NCBI GenBank assembly: GCA_016742125.1
Contig: JACVCM010000106.1
Location: 1-9,681 of the forward strand
DNA: 9,681 nt
Direction of reading: 5' to 3'
Origin: Sphingomonadaceae bacterium
GTDB taxonomy: Bacteria > Pseudomonadota > Alphaproteobacteria > Sphingomonadales > Sphingomonadaceae
The notes under the pieces are model-generated. The model had not been told where the DNA came from. It saw nothing but the letters and a program-made list of their open reading frames with translations, and did not search any database. The position numbers and the translations under genes were made by a program. How positions within the stretch are numbered: position 1 is the stretch's first letter; each line of letters starts with the position of its first letter. Positions 1-6,440 of this stretch are shown here, piece by piece.

Positions 1-2042
1 GCATAGGCCCCAATGGCCGGCGTCTGTGGAGCAGGCTTTGCAACGACTGTATTACCCGCGACAAGTGCCGCAGCAACCTGTCCCAAAAAGATTGCCAGTG
101 GAAAATTCCAGGGCGCAATCGCGACCCAGACACCGCGTCCTTCGTGACGCAGGATGTTTCGCTCGCCGGTGGGCCCGGGTAGCTCCACAGGCCGCAAATC
201 CGTCCGCGCCCGCGCCGCATAATAGCGGCAGAAATCCACCGCTTCGCGCACCTCCGCCAGAGCATCGGGTATCGTCTTCCTGGCCTCCTGCACCGCGACG
301 GCCATGAGTTTGGTGCGATGTTGCTCGAGTAAGTCAGCCAGCCGGTCGAGACAGGCTGCGCGTTCTTCAAGCGGAGTAGCTTGCCACGAGGCATAGGCAT
401 CGAGCGCATTTGTGACCGCTTGGCGCGCATCGCCGCCGTGCCGGCCATCCATTGTTGCAGGTCTTGCGATTTCAGCCGCGATTTCTGCCAGAACCTGGCG
501 GTCGTCCAGATCCATGCCGCCGCTGTTGGACCGTTCCGGCTGAAATAGGTCGGCGGGCAAGGCAATGGCTGGATGCCGTGTACCGCCCACTGCCATCACC
601 TTCTCGACCGGATCGGCAAGCAACTCATCCTCGCTCACGGACTGATCGGCAAGTTGGTGCACAAAGCTTGAGTTTGCACCATTTTCCAGCAAACGCCGGA
701 CCAGATAGGCCAACAGATCCCGGTGCCCGCCAACCGGGGCATAAGTCCGGCAATGATAGCCGTGCTCGCGCACCAGTCGCTCGAACAGCCCCTCTCCCAT
801 GCCGTGCAACCGCTGGAATTCAAAATCGCGGCTCTTGCCCGCCCATTGCAATATCGTCGCAACGGTCAAGGCATTATGGCTGGCAAAGGCAGGACGGATA
901 TTGGCAGCGGCGAACATGTCGTGCGCGCAAGCCAGATAGGATACATCGGTCGCTGGCTTGCGCGTAAACAGCGGAAAGTCCGGCAGGCCGCGCTCCTGCG
1001 CCAGCTTGATCTCACTGTCCCAATAGGCCCCTTTGACGAGGCGCACCTGCATCATGCGCTTGGTCGCGGCCCCCAGGGCGTTTGCCCAGCCAATTGTCGG
1101 CCGCGCGCGTTTCGAATAGGCTTGTACAGCCATGCCAAGACCGTCCCAGCCGGACAGGGCAGGATCGCGCGCGACAGCCTCGATAATGTCGAAACTCATT
1201 TCCAACCGCGCAGCTTCTTCAGCGTCTACGGTAAGCTGCACGCCCAACGCAGCCGCTGAGCGAGCGAGCTCGGCAACCATTTCTGTCAGCTCCGGTACAC
1301 ATTTCGCGGCTTGCGCGGTTTCATACCGCGGGTGGAGCGCCGACAGCTTGACCGATACACTATGCCCACGCGCCGCATTCTTGCCGACCGCAGCAATCGC
1401 ATGCACATAAGCCTCGAAATAGCGTTCAGCATCTGCCTTGGTCCGCGCCGCCTCGCCCAGCATGTCGAAGCTAGCGGTAAAACCGTGATTTTCCTTGGCC
1501 TCCATACGTTTGATGGCTTCCTCAATGGTACGGCCCATGACAAAGACCTGTCCCATCAACCGCATCGCCGCGCCAACCGCTTGCCGTACGAACGGTTCGC
1601 CTGCCCGCGCGATAAGGCGTTTCAGACTGCTGTCACTGTCGCCCAATACTGCCTTCCCCAGCACCAGTCCCCAGGTTGCGCTGTTGACGAGCATGCTTGA
1701 CGATTGCCCTTTGTGACCGCGCCAGTCGGCATCGGTCAGCTTGTCCGCAATTAACAAGTCTGCGGTTTCGGGATCGGGTACGCGCAAAAATGCTTCAGCC
1801 AGGGACAGCAGCGCGGTGCCCTCTTCGGTGCCGAGGCGATATTCCTGCAAGAACTGGTTTACCCAGCCATCGGATTGAGCCTTGCGCAGTTCGCCGAGCA
1901 GTGCACGAGCCTTGCCAACAATCGCCGCGCGCTCGGTTTCATCGACTCTTGCCGCTACAACGAGCGGCGCAAGCACCTCAGGTTCGGACTTTCGGTAGAG
2001 TGGGCGGACGGCAGCGCGGGCAGAGTCGAGCGACATAATCAT
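1..2042 (-). CDS. putA: Bifunctional proline dehydrogenase / L-glutamate gamma-semialdehyde dehydrogenase PutA (3' end outside window)
   Basis: PutA oxidises proline to glutamate in two steps: an FAD-dependent proline dehydrogenase followed by an NAD-dependent aldehyde dehydrogenase. I translated the minus strand from 2042 down to 1; it stays open for about 680 codons and runs off the window. The proline dehydrogenase barrel is clear: RLVKGAYWD at about residues 334-342, then SHNALTVA, FQRLHGMGEGLFE, and YAPVGGHRDLLAYLVRRLLENG from about 434. The aldehyde dehydrogenase domain starts near residue 540 and shows APWNFP at about 643-648 and GNTVVAKPAPQTP. Its catalytic Cys and Glu lie outside the window. 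There is no N-terminal ribbon-helix-helix, so this is the non-autoregulatory short-type PutA. The start is ATGATTATG; I prefer the first ATG (2042) because a weak AAGG lies 7 bases upstream, with 2036 as the alternative. The upstream in-frame stop is at 2079-2081. No put regulator gene is adjacent. Confidence 0.95.
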   Translation of the reverse strand, partial: MIMSLDSARAAVRPLYRKSEPEVLAPLVVAARVDETERAAIVGKARALLGELRKAQSDGWVNQFLQEYRLGTEEGTALLSLAEAFLRVPDPETADLLIADKLTDADWRGHKGQSSSMLVNSATWGLVLGKAVLGDSDSSLKRLIARAGEPFVRQAVGAAMRLMGQVFVMGRTIEEAIKRMEAKENHGFTASFDMLGEAARTKADAERYFEAYVHAIAAVGKNAARGHSVSVKLSALHPRYETAQAAKCVPELTEMVAELARSAAALGVQLTVDAEEAARLEMSFDIIEAVARDPALSGWDGLGMAVQAYSKRARPTIGWANALGAATKRMMQVRLVKGAYWDSEIKLAQERGLPDFPLFTRKPATDVSYLACAHDMFAAANIRPAFASHNALTVATILQWAGKSRDFEFQRLHGMGEGLFERLVREHGYHCRTYAPVGGHRDLLAYLVRRLLENGANSSFVHQLADQSVSEDELLADPVEKVMAVGGTRHPAIALPADLFQPERSNSGGMDLDDRQVLAEIAAEIARPATMDGRHGGDARQAVTNALDAYASWQATPLEERAACLDRLADLLEQHRTKLMAVAVQEARKTIPDALAEVREAVDFCRYYAARARTDLRPVELPGPTGERNILRHEGRGVWVAIAPWNFPLAIFLGQVAAALVAGNTVVAKPAPQTPAIGAY

Positions 2043-2088
2043 CCGAGCGCCTTGCCGGATATTGCGGAGGCAAACAAGTTACAGCTGC

Positions 2089-2122
2089 AACGAAAAGGCC
2101 AGCACCGTGTCCGGTGCTGGCC
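2089..2122 (-). terminator. Intrinsic terminator after the glycine-zipper gene
   Basis: A perfect 11-bp stem (2097-2107 with 2112-2122) closes a 4-base loop. Read on the minus strand it is followed by TTTTCGTT. It lies about 70 bases past the stop of the glycine-zipper gene and just ahead of putA, so it should separate the two minus-strand transcription units. That leaves only about 47 bases for the putA promoter and leader, in which I see no convincing -35/-10 pair. Confidence 0.7.
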
Positions 2123-2142
2123 GTCCCCCGTAAGGGGTTCCA

Positions 2143-2177
2143 CCGGGCGGCAGAGAAGGTTCAGGGATGCCGCCCGG
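2143..2177. repeat. Perfect 10-bp inverted repeat in the 3' UTR of the glycine-zipper gene
   Basis: CCGGGCGGCA (2143-2152) and TGCCGCCCGG (2168-2177) are exact reverse complements around a 15-base loop. The structure starts 16 bases past the stop codon at 2193-2195 and precedes the T-tailed terminator. It has no T-run of its own, so it may be an RNA-stabilising or Rho-related hairpin. A small 4-bp hairpin with a GTAA loop (2126-2137) lies between the two. Confidence 0.6.
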
Positions 2178-2192
2178 CGAAAACTTCAATCG

Positions 2193-2573
2193 TTACCGAT
2201 AGCGACGGCAGTTGCTGTCGGCCTTGTCGATCGCCCGGCCTGCCAGGGCACCGACCGCTGCACCGATAATGCTGCCTTCAGTCTTGTTGCCGCGACGGGC
2301 AACTTCGTTACCGAGCAGGCCACCTGCTACCGCACCAATGATGGTGCCGCCGGTGCCTTTGTCGCATCGCGCGTTTCCGCGGTAATAACGGTCGCCACGA
2401 TAATAACGATCACCACGATGATAGTCGCGACGGTCGTAGCGGTCGTCATACCGGTCGTAGCGGCTATAGCCATCGTCATAACGTCCACCTGCCATGGCCG
2501 GGGTAGCGGCAACACCTGTTACTGCCGTTGCGGCGAGGACAAGGGCACCGATTGTGTTCTTGAACTTGGTCAT
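2193..2573 (-). CDS. Secreted glycine-zipper (2TM / 17 kDa antigen-like) protein
   Basis: This is a 126-residue exported protein. Residues 1-28 form a Sec signal peptide with a likely cut after ATPAMA; no lipobox Cys is present, so it is not an obvious lipoprotein. Residues about 30-66 form an extreme low-complexity spacer of Arg, Tyr and Asp, including the tandem hexapeptide GDRYYR twice. Residues about 74-116 are a glycine zipper with two halves, GGTIIGAVAGGLLGNEVARRG and GSIIGAAVGALAGRAID, the hallmark of the Rick_17kDa_Anti / glycine-zipper 2TM family found in the outer envelope. The function is unknown; such proteins are associated with the outer membrane or periplasm. The start is secure: AAGGAG lies 7 bases before the ATG. 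The gene has its own terminator downstream, so it is probably monocistronic and not co-transcribed with putA. Confidence 0.88.
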   Translation of the reverse strand: MTKFKNTIGALVLAATAVTGVAATPAMAGGRYDDGYSRYDRYDDRYDRRDYHRGDRYYRGDRYYRGNARCDKGTGGTIIGAVAGGLLGNEVARRGNKTEGSIIGAAVGALAGRAIDKADSNCRRYR

Positions 2574-2578
2574 CTTTT

Positions 2579-2584
2579 TACTCC
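2579..2584 (-). promoter_or_regulatory. Strong Shine-Dalgarno of the glycine-zipper gene
   Basis: On the minus strand AAGGAG is followed by TAAAAAG and then the ATG at 2573. This is the best ribosome binding site in the window. It fixes the start of the glycine-zipper gene and suggests high expression. Confidence 0.7.
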
Positions 2585-2693
2585 TTGTTTCTGGCCGTTC
2601 CCTTTCTGTCGGAAGAAAGCGGCGGTTTGATTTCCTGTTGATGCTGTTATGGACCGGGGCAATTGAGCCGATGCTGAATGCGTCGTTATTTTT

Positions 2694-2723
2694 CGTTCAG
2701 GTTTAAGCCTGATTAGATGAACG
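2694..2723. repeat. Nested inverted repeat upstream of the phytase-like gene
   Basis: CGTTCA (2694-2699) and TGAACG (2718-2723) are exact reverse complements. Inside them CAGGTTTAAGCCTG (2698-2711) is a near-palindrome. The element sits 14 bases before the ATG at 2737, in the region shared by two divergent genes. It could be an operator or a leader hairpin; there is no evidence for a particular regulator. Confidence 0.35.
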
Positions 2724-2736
2724 GATAGTAAGCTGG

Positions 2737-3762
2737 ATGCTGCGACGTCTACGGGTTCTTTTTGCGACTTTGGCCTTGGCGTTTCTGGCTGTGGCTGGCG
2801 TACGTGTTGTCTACCCCAGCAAAAGTCAGGCCATTGCGCTGAAGCCGCTGCCCCTGGATTCCAACCATCCCGGAATCAGACGGCTGGGCGATCTCATTTT
2901 CCTCAATGCCTGGGAATTGCGAAGCGATAATCAGGATTTCGGCGGCATATCGGCATTGACGGTATTGGCAGATGGCCGGTTTATCGGAATTGGCGACGCA
3001 GGCACCTTGATCGGGTTCGGGATGGGTAAGGGTCACAATATGGATCGCCCGTTCATCGCACCTCTGCCCGGCAAGCCCTTGTCGGGTTTCGATTATAGGG
3101 ACTGGGACAGCGAGGGGATTGCGTATAATCCGGGCAGCGGCGAATTCTGGGTCAGTTTTGAAGCCAACCACGCGATTCGGCGATACTCCAGGTCGTTTTC
3201 AAGAGTGACAGGCTCGGTCGAGATGTCGGGTCGGCACAAATGGGCCCCGAATAAGGGTATCGAAGCGCTGGTTCGGCTTCCGGACGGGCGCTTCGTAGCC
3301 ATCGCGGAAAATCTGGAGCAGGGCCTGCACGAGGGCTATCTGTTTTCGGGCGACCCGGTTGAAAAGGGGACTGTAAAAACATGGTTCCAGTTTCGCCCGC
3401 CAGCGGGGTACCGGGTTACCGACGCAGTGCTGCTCAGCGATGGCCGACTCATGTTGCTCAACCGCAGTGTCGGTTACCTGAGGGGGTTTTCTGCGAAGCT
3501 CTCTATATTGGAACTGTCGCAGATTGGCAGGAATGCCATTGTTGCCGGGGAGGTTGTCGCAACGCTAGGCGCGCCGCTGTTGGTCGACAATATGGAAGGC
3601 ATTGCAGTCACCCCTGACAAAACGGGCGACATCATCTGGCTGATTTCCGACAATAATTTCAATATTTTTCAACGGACCTTGCTGATGAAGTTCCGCTTGG
3701 CGGAGCGACAGGACAAGAAAAAACCGGAAGCGGTAGCCGCCCCCGGTTTCGATTCACTTTAA
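2737..3762 (+). CDS. Esterase-like activity of phytase family protein, membrane-anchored or exported
   Basis: This 341-residue protein fits the phytase-like esterase domain family (PF13449), a beta-propeller fold found in the periplasm of many alphaproteobacteria. Residues 1-6 are basic and about 7-25 hydrophobic, forming a signal peptide or N-terminal anchor. The mature part shows the recurring family blocks: FGGISAL (68-74), GRFIGIGDAG (80-89), DSEGIAY (124-130), NKGIEAL (172-178), NMEGIAV (285-291) and ISDNNFN (303-309). The acidic EG/D motifs are typical of metal-binding propeller loops. The real substrate is unknown, and phytase activity should not be assumed. The upstream Shine-Dalgarno is poor. 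A weak promoter candidate is TTGAGC (2663-2668), an 18-base spacer and TATTTT. The last codons (KKPEAVAAPGFDSL) coincide with the terminator of the convergent rpmB gene. Confidence 0.88.
   Translation: MLRRLRVLFATLALAFLAVAGVRVVYPSKSQAIALKPLPLDSNHPGIRRLGDLIFLNAWELRSDNQDFGGISALTVLADGRFIGIGDAGTLIGFGMGKGHNMDRPFIAPLPGKPLSGFDYRDWDSEGIAYNPGSGEFWVSFEANHAIRRYSRSFSRVTGSVEMSGRHKWAPNKGIEALVRLPDGRFVAIAENLEQGLHEGYLFSGDPVEKGTVKTWFQFRPPAGYRVTDAVLLSDGRLMLLNRSVGYLRGFSAKLSILELSQIGRNAIVAGEVVATLGAPLLVDNMEGIAVTPDKTGDIIWLISDNNFNIFQRTLLMKFRLAERQDKKKPEAVAAPGFDSL
3716..3749 (-). terminator. Intrinsic terminator of rpmB, inside the 3' end of the phytase-like gene
   Basis: On the minus strand the stem AAACCGG...CCGGTTT encloses a second small stem (GCGG/CCGC around a 3-base loop) and runs into six T's followed by CTTG. 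It begins 36 bases after the rpmB stop. On the plus strand the same hairpin is followed only by TTTCGATTCACTTT, so it works best for rpmB and may weakly stop the opposing transcript. Confidence 0.72.
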
Positions 3763-3784
3763 AGGTCCGCCTAGACGGAAAGAA

Positions 3785-4075
3785 TCAGGCTGCCGCCTTC
3801 AGCTTCTTGGCCACTTCTTTCTTCACCTTGCGGGCGTTGGTCGACAGCTTGTCGTCCGATGTCTTGAGGAGCCAGTTGTCCAGACCTCCATTATGCTCGA
3901 CAGAGCGCAGGCCGTGGGTCGACACCTTGAACTTGAAGCCCTGCTCCAGCGCGTCCGAAAGAAGCGTTACATTCTGCAAATTGGGCAGAAAGGTACGCTT
4001 GGTCTTGTTGTTGGCGTGGCTCACATTGTTCCCGACGAGGCGGCCCTTGCCGGTAAGTTCGCAAATGCGCGACAT
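3785..4075 (-). CDS. rpmB: 50S ribosomal protein L28
   Basis: This 96-residue basic protein matches bacterial L28, in the longer form usual in alphaproteobacteria. It starts MSRICELTGKGRLVGNNVSH, followed by ANNKTKRTFLPNLQ, the signature N-terminal region of the family. The centre holds VSTHGLRSVEHNGGLDNWLL, and the C-terminus is Lys/Ala-rich. It is a structural component of the large ribosomal subunit. No Cys-pair zinc motif of the C+ type is seen: there is one Cys, at residue 5. The start ATG at 4075 has a modest GGGAT 7 bases upstream. The gene is alone on its strand, with its own terminator and a promoter region shared with divergent tadA. Confidence 0.97.
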   Translation of the reverse strand: MSRICELTGKGRLVGNNVSHANNKTKRTFLPNLQNVTLLSDALEQGFKFKVSTHGLRSVEHNGGLDNWLLKTSDDKLSTNARKVKKEVAKKLKAAA

Positions 4076-4132
4076 GATATCTATCCCGTAAAATTGGTTG
4101 CATGCGGAATCGCTGTCCCGCGAAAGTCGCTG

Positions 4133-4161
4133 CCCCTAACCTCCAAAGCCGGAAAGGTCAA
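4133..4161 (-). promoter_or_regulatory. Candidate rpmB promoter
   Basis: On the minus strand TTGACC (4156-4161) is followed after 17 bases by TAGGGG (4133-4138). The -35 box is good and the -10 box is poor. The position, about 60 bases before the rpmB start in the 130-base divergent region, is plausible. This is motif reading only. Confidence 0.3.
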
Positions 4162-4205
4162 CCCGCGCTGTGGCCAAATCGGCTGCAAATCGCTAGCAAG
4201 GACCG

Positions 4206-4661
4206 ATGCCGCTCACAAAAGCCCGCGAAATGATGGAAGAAGCGCTAAAACTTGCGCGCGCGGCTGTCGATGTCGGCGAAGTGCCCGTGGGCGCAATCGT
4301 GGTCAGGGATGGTGCGATCATCGGTCGCGGTGCGAACCGCCCGATCGGAAATCATGACCCCACGGCGCACGCCGAAATCGTCGCCATGCGCGAGGCTGCC
4401 TCTTATCTCGGCAACGACCGGCTGACGGACTGCGACCTGTGGGTCACGCTCGAACCATGTGCGATGTGCGCCGGAGCGATTGCGCATGCAAGGATAGCGC
4501 GGCTTTATTATGGTGCGGACGATCCGAAGGGCGGTGCGGTTGCGCATGGGCCAAGGCTGTTCGAGCAGCCGACGGTGCACCATAGGCCGGAAATTTACGC
4601 TGGTATCGCGGCGGACGAAGCGACCGAGCTGCTAAAGACTTTTTTTGCCCAACGCCGTTAG
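4206..4661 (+). CDS. tadA: tRNA-specific adenosine deaminase TadA (A34 to I34)
   Basis: TadA deaminates the wobble adenosine of tRNA-Arg(ACG) to inosine, an essential step for decoding CGN codons. The 151-residue protein has the full CDA-fold zinc site: HAE at residues 55-57 (His ligand and catalytic Glu) and PCAMC at 84-88 (two Cys ligands). It also shows the N-terminal helix and the EVPVGAIVV strand typical of TadA, plus RLYYGADDPKGGAV, which separates TadA from guanine deaminases. The length is normal. The start at 4206 has AAGGA only 3 bases upstream, a tight spacing. The in-frame ATGs at residues 9-10 would cut into the conserved first helix, so 4206 is preferred. The gene is divergent from rpmB. 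Its stop codon overlaps the stop of the convergent hydrolase gene, and no terminator is seen between them. Confidence 0.95.
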   Translation: MPLTKAREMMEEALKLARAAVDVGEVPVGAIVVRDGAIIGRGANRPIGNHDPTAHAEIVAMREAASYLGNDRLTDCDLWVTLEPCAMCAGAIAHARIARLYYGADDPKGGAVAHGPRLFEQPTVHHRPEIYAGIAADEATELLKTFFAQRR

Positions 4662-5536
4662 CGTAGATGTTCGCCAAAAAATGTCAGAGTTCGCTGCCAC
4701 GACAGATCGGCGGCAGACCTGTCATATCGCGGCGTGCTGTCATTGTGAAATCCATGCTGCGTTCCGGGGTAAAAGTGAACCTGGTGCCGCTTCTGGTTTG
4801 CAATCAGCGCCGCTTGATAGGGAAGCGCCCCTGCATTGATGCGCTCGTCATTCTCTGCGTAATGAATAAGCAGGGGAGCCTTGATGGCGGGCACTTCTTC
4901 GGCCTTGGGCTGCCTGCCATAGTAGGGAACTGAAGCGGCAAGATCGGGCTGCGCCACAGCCAATGCATTGCAGACGCCGCCGCCGTAGCAGAAGCCCACT
5001 GCGCCGACCTTGCCGCTGCTGTCCTTGTGGTCGCGGAGCCAGGCGAAGCTGGCGAAGAAATCCTCGAGCAATTTGGCCGGATCGAGCTTCGCCTGCAGTT
5101 CGCGGCCCTTGTCGTCATTGCCTGGATAGCCGCCAACCGAAGACAGGCCGTCGGGGCCGAGCGCCAGATAGCCTGTCTTTGCCAGACGTCGGACCACATC
5201 CTCGATATAAGGGTTAAGTCCGCGATTTTCGTGAACGACAAGCACGGCGGGAAGCTTGCCTTTCGCCTTGGCCGGTTTTGCCAGCAAGCCATTTATGCTG
5301 CCATGTCCTTCCGCGCTGGGAATGGTAACGCGCGAAGTTACAATCGCAGGATCATCCGGCTTTACCTGCTGCGCCAGCGCATAATCGGGCGCAAGCTGGC
5401 TGAGGATCATCAGACCGGTCACGCCCGCCGCAGCATATTTTCCGGCTTCGGCAATGAATTCGCGTTTGGTCAGCTTGCCGTGCACATAACCGTCGAAAAC
5501 TTCGAGGATATAGGGATGGAAATCGCTGGCCCTCAT
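4658..5536 (-). CDS. Dienelactone hydrolase family protein (YghX-like)
   Basis: This is a 292-residue alpha/beta hydrolase. By recollection it resembles Escherichia coli YghX along most of its length, including the N-terminal block HGKLTKREF, VVHENRGLNPYIEDV, GLSSVGGYPGNDDKGREL, GFCYGGG and QHGFHNDSTPRYD. The catalytic triad is Cys183 (GFCYGG), Asp230 (AEND) and His261 (QHGF), with the family's Glu103 (HENRG). Residues about 22-54 resemble a twin-arginine leader, but with Lys-Arg before EF, then a hydrophobic stretch ending ALA. Export is therefore possible but not certain. The substrate is unknown; the family hydrolyses dienelactones and related esters. I chose ATG 5536 because the family begins close to this point. 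A GTG at 5548 with AGGAG 11 bases upstream is an alternative, and an open frame runs back to a TTG at 5608. It lies 100 bases downstream of the response regulator on the same strand. Confidence 0.92.
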   Translation of the reverse strand: MRASDFHPYILEVFDGYVHGKLTKREFIAEAGKYAAAGVTGLMILSQLAPDYALAQQVKPDDPAIVTSRVTIPSAEGHGSINGLLAKPAKAKGKLPAVLVVHENRGLNPYIEDVVRRLAKTGYLALGPDGLSSVGGYPGNDDKGRELQAKLDPAKLLEDFFASFAWLRDHKDSSGKVGAVGFCYGGGVCNALAVAQPDLAASVPYYGRQPKAEEVPAIKAPLLIHYAENDERINAGALPYQAALIANQKRHQVHFYPGTQHGFHNDSTPRYDRSAADLSWQRTLTFFGEHLR

Positions 5537-5569
5537 TCGATTTGTCACGATTCCATCGACTCCTGTTTC

Positions 5570-5609
5570 GTTGCCCGATCTTCGTCGCACCAGCGCAGGC
5601 TGGGGCAAC
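5570..5609 (-). other. Leader hairpin between the response regulator and the hydrolase gene
   Basis: GTTGCCC (5570-5576) and GGGCAAC (5603-5609) are perfect reverse complements. An inner CCAGC/GCTGG pair around a 4-base loop lies at about 5590-5603 and competes with the outer stem at its right arm. On the minus strand it precedes the AGGAG at 5560-5564. There is no following T-run, so it is not a standard intrinsic terminator. It may be an attenuating or processing structure, or chance. Confidence 0.35.
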
Positions 5610-5636
5610 GGAACATCAACCGCTTCTCATCCAAAC

Positions 5637-6440
5637 TCAGTGCACGAATCTCGCCACAACATCCCGATAGGACCGGCTCACTTTGACCTGCGCGCCCGAT
5701 TCGAGCACGAGGAAGCATTCACCATTGGTGTGCGGCTTTACCTGACGCACCTGATCGAGGTTGACGATGGTCGAACGGTGCACGCGCTGGAAGGTACGCG
5801 GGTCGAGGCGCTTTTCGAGGTCCTTCATCGTTTCGCGCAGGATGAGGCTGTTATCTGCGGTGTAGATGCACATATAGTCGCCCGCCGCGTCGATACGCTC
5901 GATGCTTTCCACGTCGACGCGGAATATCTGACCGCGATCCTTGACGTTGATCAGCTTTTCAAACCGGGTCGAAGATGAGCTTTCGTCATCCAGCGAACCA
6001 AGATTGTCGGCGGCATTGGGAGCGACCTCGTTGATTACGTTCCGCAACCGCTCCAGCTCGTCCTGTGTACGCCGATCGGCAAGTCGGCTGCGAACACGTT
6101 CCATGGTGTCGGCGAGCCGGTCGGGTTCCACCGGCTTCATCAGATAATCGATCGCCTGCGCTTCAAACGCCTTGATCGCATGCTCGGAATAAGCGGTGAC
6201 AAAGACGAAAAGCGGCGGATCGATGTCCATAATGCCCTGCACGACCGAAAAACCGTCGAACCCCGGCATCTGGATATCGAGAAAAACAAGATCGGGCTTC
6301 AGCGTCTTGATCTTGCGGATCGCCTCACGGCCATTGTGGCAGGTGGCGACGATCTCAATATCGTCAAAGGCTTGCAGTCTCAATTCCAGGCCCTGAATGG
6401 CCAATTTCTCGTCGTCGACCAATATGGTGCGAATGCTCAT
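5637..6440 (-). CDS. LytTR-family response regulator (LytT/AlgR-like)
   Basis: This 267-residue transcription regulator has a receiver domain followed by a LytTR DNA-binding domain. The receiver holds the acidic pair D9-D10, the phospho-acceptor Asp55 (VFLDIQMPGFDG), Thr82 (FVTAYSEHA) and Lys102 (LMKPVEP), so it should accept phosphate normally. A linker of about 40 residues, rich in Ser and acidic residues, precedes the LytTR domain (about 165-267). That domain has IERIDAAGDYMCIY, LEKRLDPRTFQRVHRSTIVNL, VKPHTNGE and VSRSYRDVV, all typical of the family. The start ATG overlaps the kinase stop by 4 bases (ATGA), so the two are translationally coupled and almost certainly partners. LytTR regulators bind paired direct repeats; I could not identify a target site here by eye. 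Confidence 0.95.
   Translation of the reverse strand: MSIRTILVDDEKLAIQGLELRLQAFDDIEIVATCHNGREAIRKIKTLKPDLVFLDIQMPGFDGFSVVQGIMDIDPPLFVFVTAYSEHAIKAFEAQAIDYLMKPVEPDRLADTMERVRSRLADRRTQDELERLRNVINEVAPNAADNLGSLDDESSSSTRFEKLINVKDRGQIFRVDVESIERIDAAGDYMCIYTADNSLILRETMKDLEKRLDPRTFQRVHRSTIVNLDQVRQVKPHTNGECFLVLESGAQVKVSRSYRDVVARFVH

Noticed and set aside
723..1259. A 178-codon open frame on the plus strand opposite putA, and other antisense frames across 1-2040
   Set aside because: They lie wholly antisense to the well-conserved PutA frame, have Arg/Pro-rich shadow composition and match no family.
2494..2706. A 70-codon plus-strand frame overlapping the start of the glycine-zipper gene
   Set aside because: Its first part is antisense to the signal peptide region; it has no ribosome binding site and no recognisable features.
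4640..4646. Seven T's near the end of tadA as a possible terminator tail
   Set aside because: No stable GC stem precedes them, and they lie inside the coding sequence 13 bases before the stop codon.
5537..5608. N-terminal extension of the hydrolase back to a TTG at 5608
   Set aside because: The added residues are Arg/Pro-rich and not part of the family, and the TTG lies within the leader hairpin.
5027..5686. A 219-codon plus-strand frame opposite the hydrolase
   Set aside because: Antisense shadow of a gene with an intact catalytic triad; no recognisable domain and no ribosome binding site.
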